DNA of 64,000 bases from DATBGO01 sp036558005 (GTDB taxonomy: Bacteria > Actinomycetota > Actinomycetes > Streptosporangiales > Streptosporangiaceae). The notes beneath the pieces are model-generated. The model made no database searches, was not told the origin of the DNA, and was given only the letters and a program-made list of their open reading frames with translations. A program made the position numbers and the translations under genes. The DNA lies in NCBI GenBank assembly GCA_036558005.1, contig DATBGO010000301.1:1-64000 (forward strand). Direction: 5' to 3'. Below are positions 51,123 through 59,025 of this stretch, in pieces. Within the stretch, counting starts at the first letter, position 1, and every line of letters begins with the position of its first letter.

Positions 51123-51670
51123 CGCAGGGTCGCGGCCAGCCTCTGCATCGGCGCCCACATCCGGGATTCGCGCAGCAGCCTGGTCACCGCGGCCGACATA
51201 CCCAGCGCCACCTGGAGGAACCGCTCGACCGCGTCGTCGTGGCGGCCCGCGTCGATCAGCTCGCCGACCGCGGCGGCCAGCTCGACCCGCCGCGCGGACT
51301 GCCCGGCGGTGAGCACGTAGGGCGGTTCGTAGACCGCCAGCGCGGTGATGGGCAGGCCGCGCGCGGCGGCTTCGAGCGCCAGCGCGCCGCCGGATGAGTG
51401 GCCGTAGACCAGGGCCGAGCCGCCGGCCTCGGCGAGCATCGCGGCCAGGTCGCCGATCTCCTTGCCGACCGCGTACGGGGCGGTGTCCCCGCTGTCGCCG
51501 CGGCCGCGCCGGTCGTAGTTGTAGACGGTGAAGTCCGGCGCGAGCGCCGCGGCCAGCCCGCGCGCCGCCGACCGGTCCCGCAGCGCGCCGGATACCAGGA
51601 TCAGGGCGGGACCGGCCCCGGCCCGGTCGAAGGTGATCGGCGTGCCGTCCACCGACCGGGCCACGGGCAT
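50879..51670 (-). CDS. Alpha/beta hydrolase
   Basis: 263 residues. The nucleophile elbow is GHSSGG, the oxyanion region SGALRDRS, strand motif YDRRGRGDSGD and the catalytic His near the C-terminus (LDRQDHSV). It is a cytosolic serine hydrolase or lipase-like enzyme with unknown substrate. It starts 5 nt after the sigma factor stop, so the two form an operon. This pairing recalls the mycobacterial sigG neighbourhood, which also contains a lipase-like hydrolase. Confidence 0.9.
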   Translation of the reverse strand: MPVARSVDGTPITFDRAGAGPALILVSGALRDRSAARGLAAALAPDFTVYNYDRRGRGDSGDTAPYAVGKEIGDLAAMLAEAGGSALVYGHSSGGALALEAAARGLPITALAVYEPPYVLTAGQSARRVELAAAVGELIDAGRHDDAVERFLQVALGMSAAVTRLLRESRMWAPMQRLAATLRYDFAVLDGAAIPAGRLARITIPVLFLDGTASPAWAREPVRAAAAAIPGAQHRSLDRQDHSVTGAVLAPLLARFFSAGTTA

Positions 51671-51675
51671 GCTGG

Positions 51676-52656
51676 CTAAGCGTCGAGGTGAGCGGGCAGG
51701 CCGAACACGGCGAACAGCCCGGGCACCAGGAAGTTGTGATGCCCCTTGATCCTGCCGCCGGAGACCTCGAGCACCTGGAGCGCGAACGGCGCGTGCCCGC
51801 CGGCCGGGTCGATCCGGTAGGAGCCGAACGCGGGGCAGCCGTTGGCGCTGGTCGCCACCAGCCGCGAGCCGCGGCAGCCGCACCCCTGGCCGAGCAGCCA
51901 CCCGGCGAAGTTCTCCTTCCCGCGCATCCAGAAGTCGTAGGGCGGCATGGACATCACGAACTCGTCGTGCAGCAGCGCCACCAGCGAGTCGATGTCGTAG
52001 CGCTCGAACGCTTCCAGGTACCTGGCCAGCAGCTCCTGCTGGTCCGACTCGACCGGCCGGGCGGGCGCCGCCTCCACGTCGGCCTCGGCCAGGGTGGCGC
52101 GGGCCCGCTGCAGCGCGCTGTTGACCGACGCGACGCTGGAGTCCAGCAGGTCCGCCACCTCGGACGCCTGCCAGCGCAGCACTTCGCGCAGGATCAGCAC
52201 GGCCCGCTGCCTGGCGGGCAGCAGCTGCAGCGCCGCGACGAACGCCAGCCGCACGGTGTCGCGCTGCTCGGCCAGCTCAGCCGGGTCGCCATCGGCCAGC
52301 ACCCGGCCGTCGGGAACGGGCAGCACCCAGGCGTGCTCGGGCAGCAGCGGCCCGATCGGCGTCTCGGCGGTCGAGCTCGGGCCCATGTCCATCGGCCTGG
52401 CCCGCCGCTGGCGGCTGCGCAGCATGTCCAGGCACACGTTGGTGGCGATCCGGTAGAGCCACGAGCGCACCGCCGACCGGCCCTCGAAGCCGCCGGCCCC
52501 GCGCCAGGCGCGCAGCATGATCTCCTGCACCGCGTCGTCGGCGTCGAAGACCGAGCCGAGCATCCGGTAGCAGTACCCGGTCAGCTCCCGGCGGTACTGA
52601 TCCAGCTCTTCCGGCCCGGCTACCCGGGCGCCGGCCGTGTGCGCATGGGTCGACAT
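51676..52656 (-). CDS. ECF sigma factor, SigG-like, with SnoaL-like C-terminal domain
   Basis: 326 residues. Sigma region 2 (RELTGYCYRMLGSVFDADDAVQ, RSWLYRIATNVCLD) is followed by an acidic linker, region 4 (LPARQRAVLILREVLRWQASE, SSVASVNSALQRARATL) and a ~130-residue SnoaL/NTF2-like domain (LLARYLEAFERYDIDSLVALL). The C-terminal extension replaces a separate anti-sigma factor in several ECF groups and regulates activity. The downstream hydrolase gene is co-transcribed. The signal is unknown. Confidence 0.93.
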   Translation of the reverse strand: MSTHAHTAGARVAGPEELDQYRRELTGYCYRMLGSVFDADDAVQEIMLRAWRGAGGFEGRSAVRSWLYRIATNVCLDMLRSRQRRARPMDMGPSSTAETPIGPLLPEHAWVLPVPDGRVLADGDPAELAEQRDTVRLAFVAALQLLPARQRAVLILREVLRWQASEVADLLDSSVASVNSALQRARATLAEADVEAAPARPVESDQQELLARYLEAFERYDIDSLVALLHDEFVMSMPPYDFWMRGKENFAGWLLGQGCGCRGSRLVATSANGCPAFGSYRIDPAGGHAPFALQVLEVSGGRIKGHHNFLVPGLFAVFGLPAHLDA

Positions 52657-52693
52657 GGTTCTTTACCCTATCGTGACCCCACGACAGGCTGGT

Positions 52694-53437
52694 TCAGGCC
52701 GGGCCGGGGTCGGCCTGCGCCGGGATGTCGTGCTCTGGCCCGAGCATCTCGGCCGTGCCCGACGTCTGCGTCATGTCGCTCTTGTCGTAACTGCCCACCG
52801 CGGCGCTGATGCTCATCCGCCTGCCGCTGCGCTCGTCCGACAGCTCCAGCCGCGCGCTGGCGGGCTCGGCGGTCTTGTCCCGGTAGTAGGCGGGCACCTC
52901 GTACACCAGGTCACCATCGACGGCGCTGCCGGGCGCGAGCGTGAACGGCATGCTCAGCGGGCTCAGGTTCAGCGCGGCGGGCGGCGCCCAGTCCAGTGGC
53001 GGGCAGACCGCCTCGGCGGCCCGTCCCCACGAGCCGGGCACCAGCCGCAGGTAGAGCAGCACGTTCAGGCTGGCGGGCTGGCCGGCCCCGGCCCGGGTGA
53101 TCCGCACGTGGAACGTGCGCAGCTGCACCGGCGACACCAGCCCGCTGCCGGCGTCCCGCTCGGTGCTGAGCGCGCCGGCCCCGAATATCTCCACCCGCAG
53201 GCCAGGGAAATCCGGCCGGGCCAGCGGCGGCACCGGCACCTGCCATTCCTCGACCGCCGCGAAGAAGCACGCGAAGGCCGCGACGAACGACAAGAGCGCG
53301 GCGAGCATCCAGCCGTTCAGGAACAGCGAGTAATCCGGCTGCTTTTCAAAGTACGCAACGGCGATGACGACGAAGAAGGGCGTCAGCGCCAGCAGCAGGC
53401 CGCCGAGCCAGAGCCACAGGCCGCGGTTCGATCGCAT
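52694..53437 (-). CDS. Two-helix membrane protein of unknown function
   Basis: 247 residues: two adjacent N-terminal membrane helices (~8-28 and ~42-62) and a ~170-residue soluble domain predicted to be beta-rich (PALVYEVPAYYRDK-like strands, SARLELSDERSGRRMS). Both helices are close together, so the domain faces the cytosol unless the topology is inverted. I recognise no family. The start codon lacks a clear Shine-Dalgarno. It lies 37 nt upstream of the sigma gene and may be in the same unit. Confidence 0.75.
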   Translation of the reverse strand: MRSNRGLWLWLGGLLLALTPFFVVIAVAYFEKQPDYSLFLNGWMLAALLSFVAAFACFFAAVEEWQVPVPPLARPDFPGLRVEIFGAGALSTERDAGSGLVSPVQLRTFHVRITRAGAGQPASLNVLLYLRLVPGSWGRAAEAVCPPLDWAPPAALNLSPLSMPFTLAPGSAVDGDLVYEVPAYYRDKTAEPASARLELSDERSGRRMSISAAVGSYDKSDMTQTSGTAEMLGPEHDIPAQADPGPA

Positions 53438-53735
53438 GGCCGGCAGTCTAGGGGAACACCTGCGGCCGAACCGGGGCATTTCCCGGGTCCGGCGGCGCGG
53501 GTGTCAGCGCCCGGGCGGCCCGGCCCGGGCGCGGGCGACCTGGCCCGCGGGGCGGCGGCTGGCGCATTGTTCTCGCCCGGGCCGGGCCCGCTGGTGGATC
53601 TTTGCCCGCGGCGCCCCTACTAGCCGCCCGATGCCGGCCCGTTCGGCGTATATTGCGAGTCGGCGTAGCAGATGGGCATCTGGCCGGCCGCACCGGGACG
53701 CCGCGGCCGGCGTCGGGGGGGCAAAGTTCTTGGCT

Positions 53736-53749
53736 GGCACGATGGTGCC
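53736..53749. promoter_or_regulatory. Inverted repeat upstream of the GntR gene
   Basis: GGCAC-GATG-GTGCC lies 57-70 nt before the GTG of the GntR gene, within a 368-nt gap that otherwise shows no coding potential. A site for autoregulation is plausible. Confidence 0.4.
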
Positions 53750-53805
53750 TGGCATTGCCGGGGAGGCCCGCCCGGGCCGCGCCCGGGCGGAGTAGGAGGA
53801 CGGGC

Positions 53806-54486
53806 GTGACCGCGAACGAGCCGCTGGCCGGCCAGAGCCTGGCCGACGCCGTCGTCGGCCGGCTCAGGACCGCGATCTCGACCGGCCGGTACCCGCCGGG
53901 CGAGCGCCTGGTGGAGCGCCGCCTGGCGCACGAGTTCGGCATCAGCCACATCCCGCTGCGCGAGGCGCTGGCCAGGCTGACCGAGGAGGGCCTGGTCGAG
54001 CGGCTGCCGCGGCGCGGCGCCCGGGTCGCCAGCCTCACTCCCCGGATGCTGGAGGAGGTGTCCAGCCTGCGGGTGGTGCTGGAGCAGTTCGTGGTCAGGC
54101 GGCTGGCCGGCCGGTTCACGCCCGAGGCCCGCGACGGGCTGCAGGCGATCATCGGGCAGATGATGCTCGCCGCCGGCCAGCACGACCTGCTCGCCCTGCA
54201 CGAGCTCGACCAGAAGTTCCATCAGCGGCTGTGGGAGCTCACCGACAACTCCCTGCTGGTCGAGCTGTCCGCGCAGATGCGCACCAGGACCAGCCACTTC
54301 TACCTGGCCGCCGCGACCTCGCTGGCCCCGAACGAGCTGCGCATGCACGCCCGCAGCCATCAGCACCTGCTGGACATCATCGCCTCCGGTGACCAGCGGG
54401 CCGCCGAGCAGGCGATGCAGCAGCACATCGAGGACGCGGCCCGCCGGATCAGCAAGGCGCAGCAGGATCAGAAGGAGACGGCCTAG
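53806..54486 (+). CDS. GntR family transcriptional regulator (FCD/FadR subfamily)
   Basis: 226 residues. The N-terminal winged helix (DAVVGRLRTAISTGRYPPGERL, ISHIPLREALARL) is followed by an all-helical FCD domain with DQKFHQRLWE and ARSHQHLLDII, whose Asp/His residues usually bind a metal that anchors a carboxylate ligand. AGGAGG lies 7 nt before the GTG. The next gene, a SulP transporter, begins 3 nt after the stop, so this regulator probably controls uptake of an organic or inorganic anion by that transporter. Confidence 0.92.
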   Translation: MTANEPLAGQSLADAVVGRLRTAISTGRYPPGERLVERRLAHEFGISHIPLREALARLTEEGLVERLPRRGARVASLTPRMLEEVSSLRVVLEQFVVRRLAGRFTPEARDGLQAIIGQMMLAAGQHDLLALHELDQKFHQRLWELTDNSLLVELSAQMRTRTSHFYLAAATSLAPNELRMHARSHQHLLDIIASGDQRAAEQAMQQHIEDAARRISKAQQDQKETA

Positions 54487-54489
54487 CCG

Positions 54490-56193
54490 ATGCCTGCCGC
54501 CCGCAGGATCCTGGCCGGCTGGCCGGTCCTGCGCGGGGTGCTGCCGGTCCGCCGGGCGCAGCTGACCAGCGACGCGCTGGCCGGCCTCACGCTGGCGGCG
54601 CTGGGCATCCCCGAGGTGCTCGGGTACGCCAAGATCGCCGGGATGCCGGTGGTGACCGGCCTGTACACGCTGCTCATCCCCATGGCCGTGTTCGCGGTCC
54701 TGGGCTCCTCCCGGCACCTGGCCGTCGGGGCGGACTCGGCGACCGCCGCCATCCTGGCCGCGGCGCTGACCGGGGTCGCGGCCGCCGGGTCGCCCCGCTA
54801 CGTCCAGCTGGCCGGGCTGGCGGCGCTGCTGACCGGGGTGCTGCTGGTGCTGGCCCGGGTCGCCAGGCTCGGGTTCCTGGCCAGCTTCCTGTCCCGCACC
54901 GTGCTGCTCGGCTTCCTGGCCGGCGTCGGCGTCGCGGTGGCGGCCGGCCAGCTTCCCGACATGCTCGGCCTGCCGCATACCGGCGCCCGCACGCTGCCGC
55001 TGCTGTGGCACACCCTGGCCGCGCTGCCGCGCGCGCACCCGGCCACGGTCGCGGTGTCCGCCGCGGTGATCGCGGTGGTGCTGGCCGCCCGCCGGATCAC
55101 CCGCCGCATCCCCGGCGCGCTGATCGCGGTGGCCGGGTCGATCGTCGTGGCCAGGGCGGCCGGCCTGGCCGGCCACGGGGTGGCGGTGCTCGGCCCGGTG
55201 CCGCGCGGCCTGCCCCGGATCGGGCTCCCGGCCCTCGGCCTGCACGATGCCCGGCTGCTGGCGGTCAGCGCGGGGTCGATGTTCGTGGTCATCCTGGCCC
55301 AGAGCGCGGCCACCGCCCGCGCCTACGCGCTGAAGTACGAGGAGGCGCTGAACGAGGACACCGACCTGACCGGGCTGGGCGCGGCCAACATATCGGCGGC
55401 GCTGTGCGGCAGCTTCGTGGTCAACGGCAGCCCGACCAAGACCCAGATCGCCGACAGCTCCGGCGGCCGCAGCCAGCTCACCCAGCTGGTCACCAGCCTG
55501 CTGGTGCTGATCGTGCTGCTGATCGCCACCGGCCCGCTGCGCTACCTGCCGGCCGCCGCGCTGGCCGCGGTGGTGTTCCTTATCGCGGCCCAGCTGGTCG
55601 ACGTGCCCGGGCTGCGGCGGGTGCTCGCGGTCCGGCCCGCTGAGTTCGCGGTCGCGCTGCTGACCGCCGCCGCGGTGGTCGGCCTGGGCGTCCAGGACGG
55701 GATCGTGGTGGCGGTCGTCGTCTCGACCATCGACCACCTGCGGCACAGCTACCGCCCGCTGAGCAGCGTGCTGCTGAAGTCGGCGGCCGGGCACTGGCAG
55801 CCGGTCCCGGTCACCCAGGGGGCCCGCACCGAGGACGGGCTGGTGGTGTACCGGTTCGGCTCCAGCCTGTATTACGCGAACGCGTCCCGGCTGCTGGCCG
55901 ACGTCTCGGTGCTGGCCGGGACGCCGGGGCTGCGCTGGCTGGTGCTGGACGGCGCGGCGATCGGGGACGTCGATTTCACCGCCGCTTCGGTGCTGATGGA
56001 GGTGGCCGGGCACTTGCACGCGAGGAACATCACGTTCGCCGTATCCAGCCTGCTGACCCCGGTGCGGCATCAGCTTGACCGGTACGGGCTGTCCGGGACG
56101 GCGGGCCCGGACGCCTACTACGACACCCCCGGCGCCGCGCTGGAGGCGTTCCGCGCCGGGCCCGGGGCCGGCCGCCAGCCGGCCCCGGGCTGA
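54490..56193 (+). CDS. SulP (SLC26) family anion transporter with STAS domain
   Basis: 567 residues. About eleven to fourteen membrane helices start with GLTLAALGIPEVLGYAKIAG, the SulP signature. The core includes NISAALCGSFVVNGSPTKTQ, and a C-terminal cytosolic STAS domain (~450-555) ends the protein (LRWLVLDGAAIGDVDFTAAS). Family members move sulfate, bicarbonate or dicarboxylates. Co-transcription with an FCD-type GntR regulator leans towards a carboxylate, but this is not decisive. Confidence 0.93.
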   Translation: MPAARRILAGWPVLRGVLPVRRAQLTSDALAGLTLAALGIPEVLGYAKIAGMPVVTGLYTLLIPMAVFAVLGSSRHLAVGADSATAAILAAALTGVAAAGSPRYVQLAGLAALLTGVLLVLARVARLGFLASFLSRTVLLGFLAGVGVAVAAGQLPDMLGLPHTGARTLPLLWHTLAALPRAHPATVAVSAAVIAVVLAARRITRRIPGALIAVAGSIVVARAAGLAGHGVAVLGPVPRGLPRIGLPALGLHDARLLAVSAGSMFVVILAQSAATARAYALKYEEALNEDTDLTGLGAANISAALCGSFVVNGSPTKTQIADSSGGRSQLTQLVTSLLVLIVLLIATGPLRYLPAAALAAVVFLIAAQLVDVPGLRRVLAVRPAEFAVALLTAAAVVGLGVQDGIVVAVVVSTIDHLRHSYRPLSSVLLKSAAGHWQPVPVTQGARTEDGLVVYRFGSSLYYANASRLLADVSVLAGTPGLRWLVLDGAAIGDVDFTAASVLMEVAGHLHARNITFAVSSLLTPVRHQLDRYGLSGTAGPDAYYDTPGAALEAFRAGPGAGRQPAPG

Positions 56194-56203
56194 CCGGCGG
56201 CGG

Positions 56204-56929
56204 TCAGGACAGCCGGGCCGAGACCGGGCCGCGGTCACGGACGCCGGCCTGGTGCACCAGGCACCCGGCGTCGGCGACGTTGATGTCGACGTCCACGCCG
56301 CCGACACTGCACGGCCTGCCGCTGAACGCGCCGGCGTACTGCCAGACCCGCTGGCCCTGGTGCGGCCACAGGCCGTCAGGAAGGCCAGGCGCCTGGTGCG
56401 GGTCAGCACCATGATCGGCATGGTGCCTGGTCCACGAGGCGGCCCAGACCCAGTCGGGCCGGTCACCGCGGGCATGCAGGGGTATCAGCGCCCGCGGGGT
56501 CGAGTAGACACCAGGCCGGAACCCGTGCGCCCGGACCGCGTGACACCAGCCGCAGGCGTAGTCCAGCGAGGCATGCGGGGCCGCGTCGAACGTCCGCGCC
56601 TCCAGGTCCAGGCAGACCGGGGTGCCGACGGCCGAGTAGCCGAACCGGCCCGCCAGCCGGCAGGCCTCGTTGCCGTCGATCTCGCCCTGATCTTCGGTGA
56701 GCAGCGGCACCTGGCCCCATTGCCTGCCGACATACAGCAGCAGGAAATGGCTGATCCCCTGACCGGCAAACTTGCGGACCCGTTCCGGGGTCCAGCCCGA
56801 GCCGCCCGATTCAGGGCCGCCCATGTAGACGTTCCACCATGACCCGCCGATCTCCTCAAGCATCGACTTGGCCTTGCCGGCCCCCGGTGCGTCGGCCCGG
56901 TCTAACCCGTGCAATCCTGGCAGCGTCAT
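56204..56929 (-). CDS. DUF1906 (Rv2525c-like glycoside-hydrolase-like) protein
   Basis: 241 residues resembling the DUF1906/TIM-barrel fold. Features are the N-terminal GLDRADAPG, WNVYMGGPES, HFLLLYVGRQWGQ, PVCLDLEARTFDAAP with acidic residues at the barrel mouth, GVYSTPRALIPL and a C-terminal GGVDVDINVAD. M. tuberculosis Rv2525c is exported by Tat, but here no signal peptide is visible, so it would stay in the cytosol or start further upstream. GGGGGAAG precedes the ATG. It converges with the SulP gene. Confidence 0.8.
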   Translation of the reverse strand: MTLPGLHGLDRADAPGAGKAKSMLEEIGGSWWNVYMGGPESGGSGWTPERVRKFAGQGISHFLLLYVGRQWGQVPLLTEDQGEIDGNEACRLAGRFGYSAVGTPVCLDLEARTFDAAPHASLDYACGWCHAVRAHGFRPGVYSTPRALIPLHARGDRPDWVWAASWTRHHADHGADPHQAPGLPDGLWPHQGQRVWQYAGAFSGRPCSVGGVDVDINVADAGCLVHQAGVRDRGPVSARLS

Positions 56930-57133
56930 CGTTACTTCCCCCTAGGTGATCTGCGTCGATGCCGCACCGCCAACCCCCGGCAGCGCGGCACTTTCGCGGC
57001 AGCGTGGCACCGGCCCGCACCGCCGCAGTAGAGCCTTTGGTCCCGCCACTAATGCCGAAAAGGGACCTTCAGGCTGCATCGGAACGGCCAGCTGGCCGCG
57101 GCGGGCCCGGCCGGCCGGTGTATAACCGAGGTC

Positions 57134-58003
57134 ATGCGGATTGGCGTGGTGTTCCCGCAGACCGAAATCGGCGGCGACCCGGGCGCGGTGCGGGCCTACG
57201 CCGAGCACGCGCAGCAACTGGGCTTCAGCCACGTGCTGGCCTACGACCATGTGCTCGGCGCCGACCCGCGGGCGCACGCGCCCTGGCAGGGTCCCTATGA
57301 CCTGCACTCGGCCTTCCACGAGCCGATGGTGCTGTTCGGCTACCTGGCCGGGGTCACCTCGATGGAGCTGGTCACCGGGATCATCATCCTGCCGCAGCGG
57401 CAGACGGCACTGGCCGCCAAGCAGGCCGCCGAGGTCGACCTGCTGACCGGGGGCCGGCTGCGGCTGGGCATCGGGCTGGGCTGGAACGCGGTCGAGTACG
57501 AGGCGCTCGGCAAGGACTTCACCAACCGCGGCCGCCGCGTCGAGGAGCAGGTCGCGCTGATGCGCAGGCTGTGGACCGAGCAGGCGGTCACCTTCCGCGG
57601 CGACTACGAGCGGGTCACCGCCGCCGGGCTGGCGCCGCTGCCGGTGCAGCGGCCGATCCCGGTGTGGTTCGGCGCGCACACCCCGCCCGCCTACCAGCGG
57701 GCCGGGCGGCTGGCTGACGGCTGGTTCCCGCAGGCGCCGCCGGGCCCGCGGCTGGACGAGGCCCGCGCGATCGTGGCCGGCGCGGCCCGGCAGGCGGGCC
57801 GGGACCCGGACGCGCTGGGCATGGAGGGCCGGGTCAGCTGGAGCGCCGGCGGGGCCGCCCGGCTGGCCGAGCACGCCCGCCGGTGGCGGGAGGCCGGGGC
57901 GACGCACCTGTCGGTCAACACCATGGGCGCGGGCCTGGCGACCCCCGGCCAGCACCTGGACGCGCTCACCGGGGCGGCCGCCGCGCTGGAGATATCGGGC
58001 TGA
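57134..58003 (+). CDS. LLM class (F420/FMN-dependent) oxidoreductase
   Basis: 289 residues of the luciferase-like TIM barrel: RIGVVFPQTEIGGDPGAV, AYDHVLG, the IIILPQRQTALAAKQAAEVD strand-helix and RLRLGIGLGWNAVEYEALG. Actinobacterial members mostly use coenzyme F420. The substrate is unknown. GAGG lies 5 nt before the ATG. It is followed by an S66 peptidase gene 32 nt downstream, probably co-transcribed. Confidence 0.9.
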   Translation: MRIGVVFPQTEIGGDPGAVRAYAEHAQQLGFSHVLAYDHVLGADPRAHAPWQGPYDLHSAFHEPMVLFGYLAGVTSMELVTGIIILPQRQTALAAKQAAEVDLLTGGRLRLGIGLGWNAVEYEALGKDFTNRGRRVEEQVALMRRLWTEQAVTFRGDYERVTAAGLAPLPVQRPIPVWFGAHTPPAYQRAGRLADGWFPQAPPGPRLDEARAIVAGAARQAGRDPDALGMEGRVSWSAGGAARLAEHARRWREAGATHLSVNTMGAGLATPGQHLDALTGAAAALEISG

Positions 58004-58035
58004 CACTCCCCCGGCGACCTGGGTACTATCCGCCG

Positions 58036-59025
58036 ATGGATGCCATCTACCCGGCGAAGCTGGCCCCCGGCGACCTGATCCGCGTCATCGCCCCGTCCCG
58101 TTCCCGCGCGATGGTCGCCGAGCACGATCACACCGCGATCATCGAGGACCGGTTCGCCGGCCTCGGCCTGCGGCTGTCCTACGGCGAGCACGTCGACGAG
58201 CGGAACGCGCTGGACTCCGCGCCGGTCGGGCCCAGGGTCGCGGACCTGCACGCCGCGTTCGCCGACCCGCAGGTGGCCGGGATCCTCACCGTCATCGGCG
58301 GCTACAACAGCAATGAGCTGCTGCCCTACCTGGACTGGGAGCTGATCAGGGCCAACCCGAAGGTGTTCTGCGGCTACTCCGACATCACCGCGCTGCACGG
58401 CGCGATCAGCGCCAGGACCGGCCTGGTCAGCTACCTCGGACCGCACTGGTCCAGCTTCGGCATGGCCCGGCACTTCGACCAGACGCTGCGATGGTTCAGC
58501 GAGTGCCTGCTCGGCTCCGCGCCGGTCCGGCTGGCCCCGGCGAGCCAGTGGACCGACGACCTGTGGTTCATCGACCAGGAGCAGCGTGAGGTGCTGCCGG
58601 GCGAGGGCTGGTGGCCGCTCCAGCCGGGCACCGCGTCCGGCCGGCTGGCGGGCGGGAACCTGGCCACCATCACGATGCTGCCGGGCACCCCTTACATGCC
58701 CTCGCTGGCCGACGCGGTGCTGGTGGTCGAGGACGACGCCGAGTCACAGCCGGCTCACTTCGCCAGGAACCTGACGTTCCTGCTGCAGCAGCCCGACGCC
58801 GCGACGATCCGGGGCCTGGTCATCGGCCGGTTCCAGCGGGCCAGCAACATGACCAGGCCGCTGCTGGAGCAGATCATCGCCGCCCAGCCGCGGCTGGCCG
58901 GCCTGCCGGTGCTGGCCAACGCGGACTTCGGGCACACCAGCCCGATGGCCACGATCCCGCTCGGCGGCGAGGCCGAGTTGTGCGCCGGGCCCGGCGAGCC
59001 CGGCCTCGTCCTCACCCGCCACTAG
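58036..59025 (+). CDS. S66 family peptidase (LD-carboxypeptidase/MccF-like)
   Basis: 329 residues. The fold and nucleophile elbow are those of family S66: PGDLIRVIAPSRSRAM, GGYNSNELLPYLD, then FCGYSDITAL with the catalytic Ser (~116). SGRLAGGNLATI and GHTSPMATIPLGG carry the Glu/His partners. The longer middle insertion resembles MccF-type acyl-sulfamoyl hydrolases more than LdcA. It may recycle peptidoglycan peptides or give immunity to nucleotide-peptide antibiotics. The 3' third is overlapped by the opposite-strand MFS frame. Confidence 0.9.
   Translation: MDAIYPAKLAPGDLIRVIAPSRSRAMVAEHDHTAIIEDRFAGLGLRLSYGEHVDERNALDSAPVGPRVADLHAAFADPQVAGILTVIGGYNSNELLPYLDWELIRANPKVFCGYSDITALHGAISARTGLVSYLGPHWSSFGMARHFDQTLRWFSECLLGSAPVRLAPASQWTDDLWFIDQEQREVLPGEGWWPLQPGTASGRLAGGNLATITMLPGTPYMPSLADAVLVVEDDAESQPAHFARNLTFLLQQPDAATIRGLVIGRFQRASNMTRPLLEQIIAAQPRLAGLPVLANADFGHTSPMATIPLGGEAELCAGPGEPGLVLTRH

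Noticed and set aside
53620..56475. A 951-codon open frame on the - strand
   Set aside because: Antisense of the GntR and SulP genes, with a Gln/Arg/Gly/His-rich product only.
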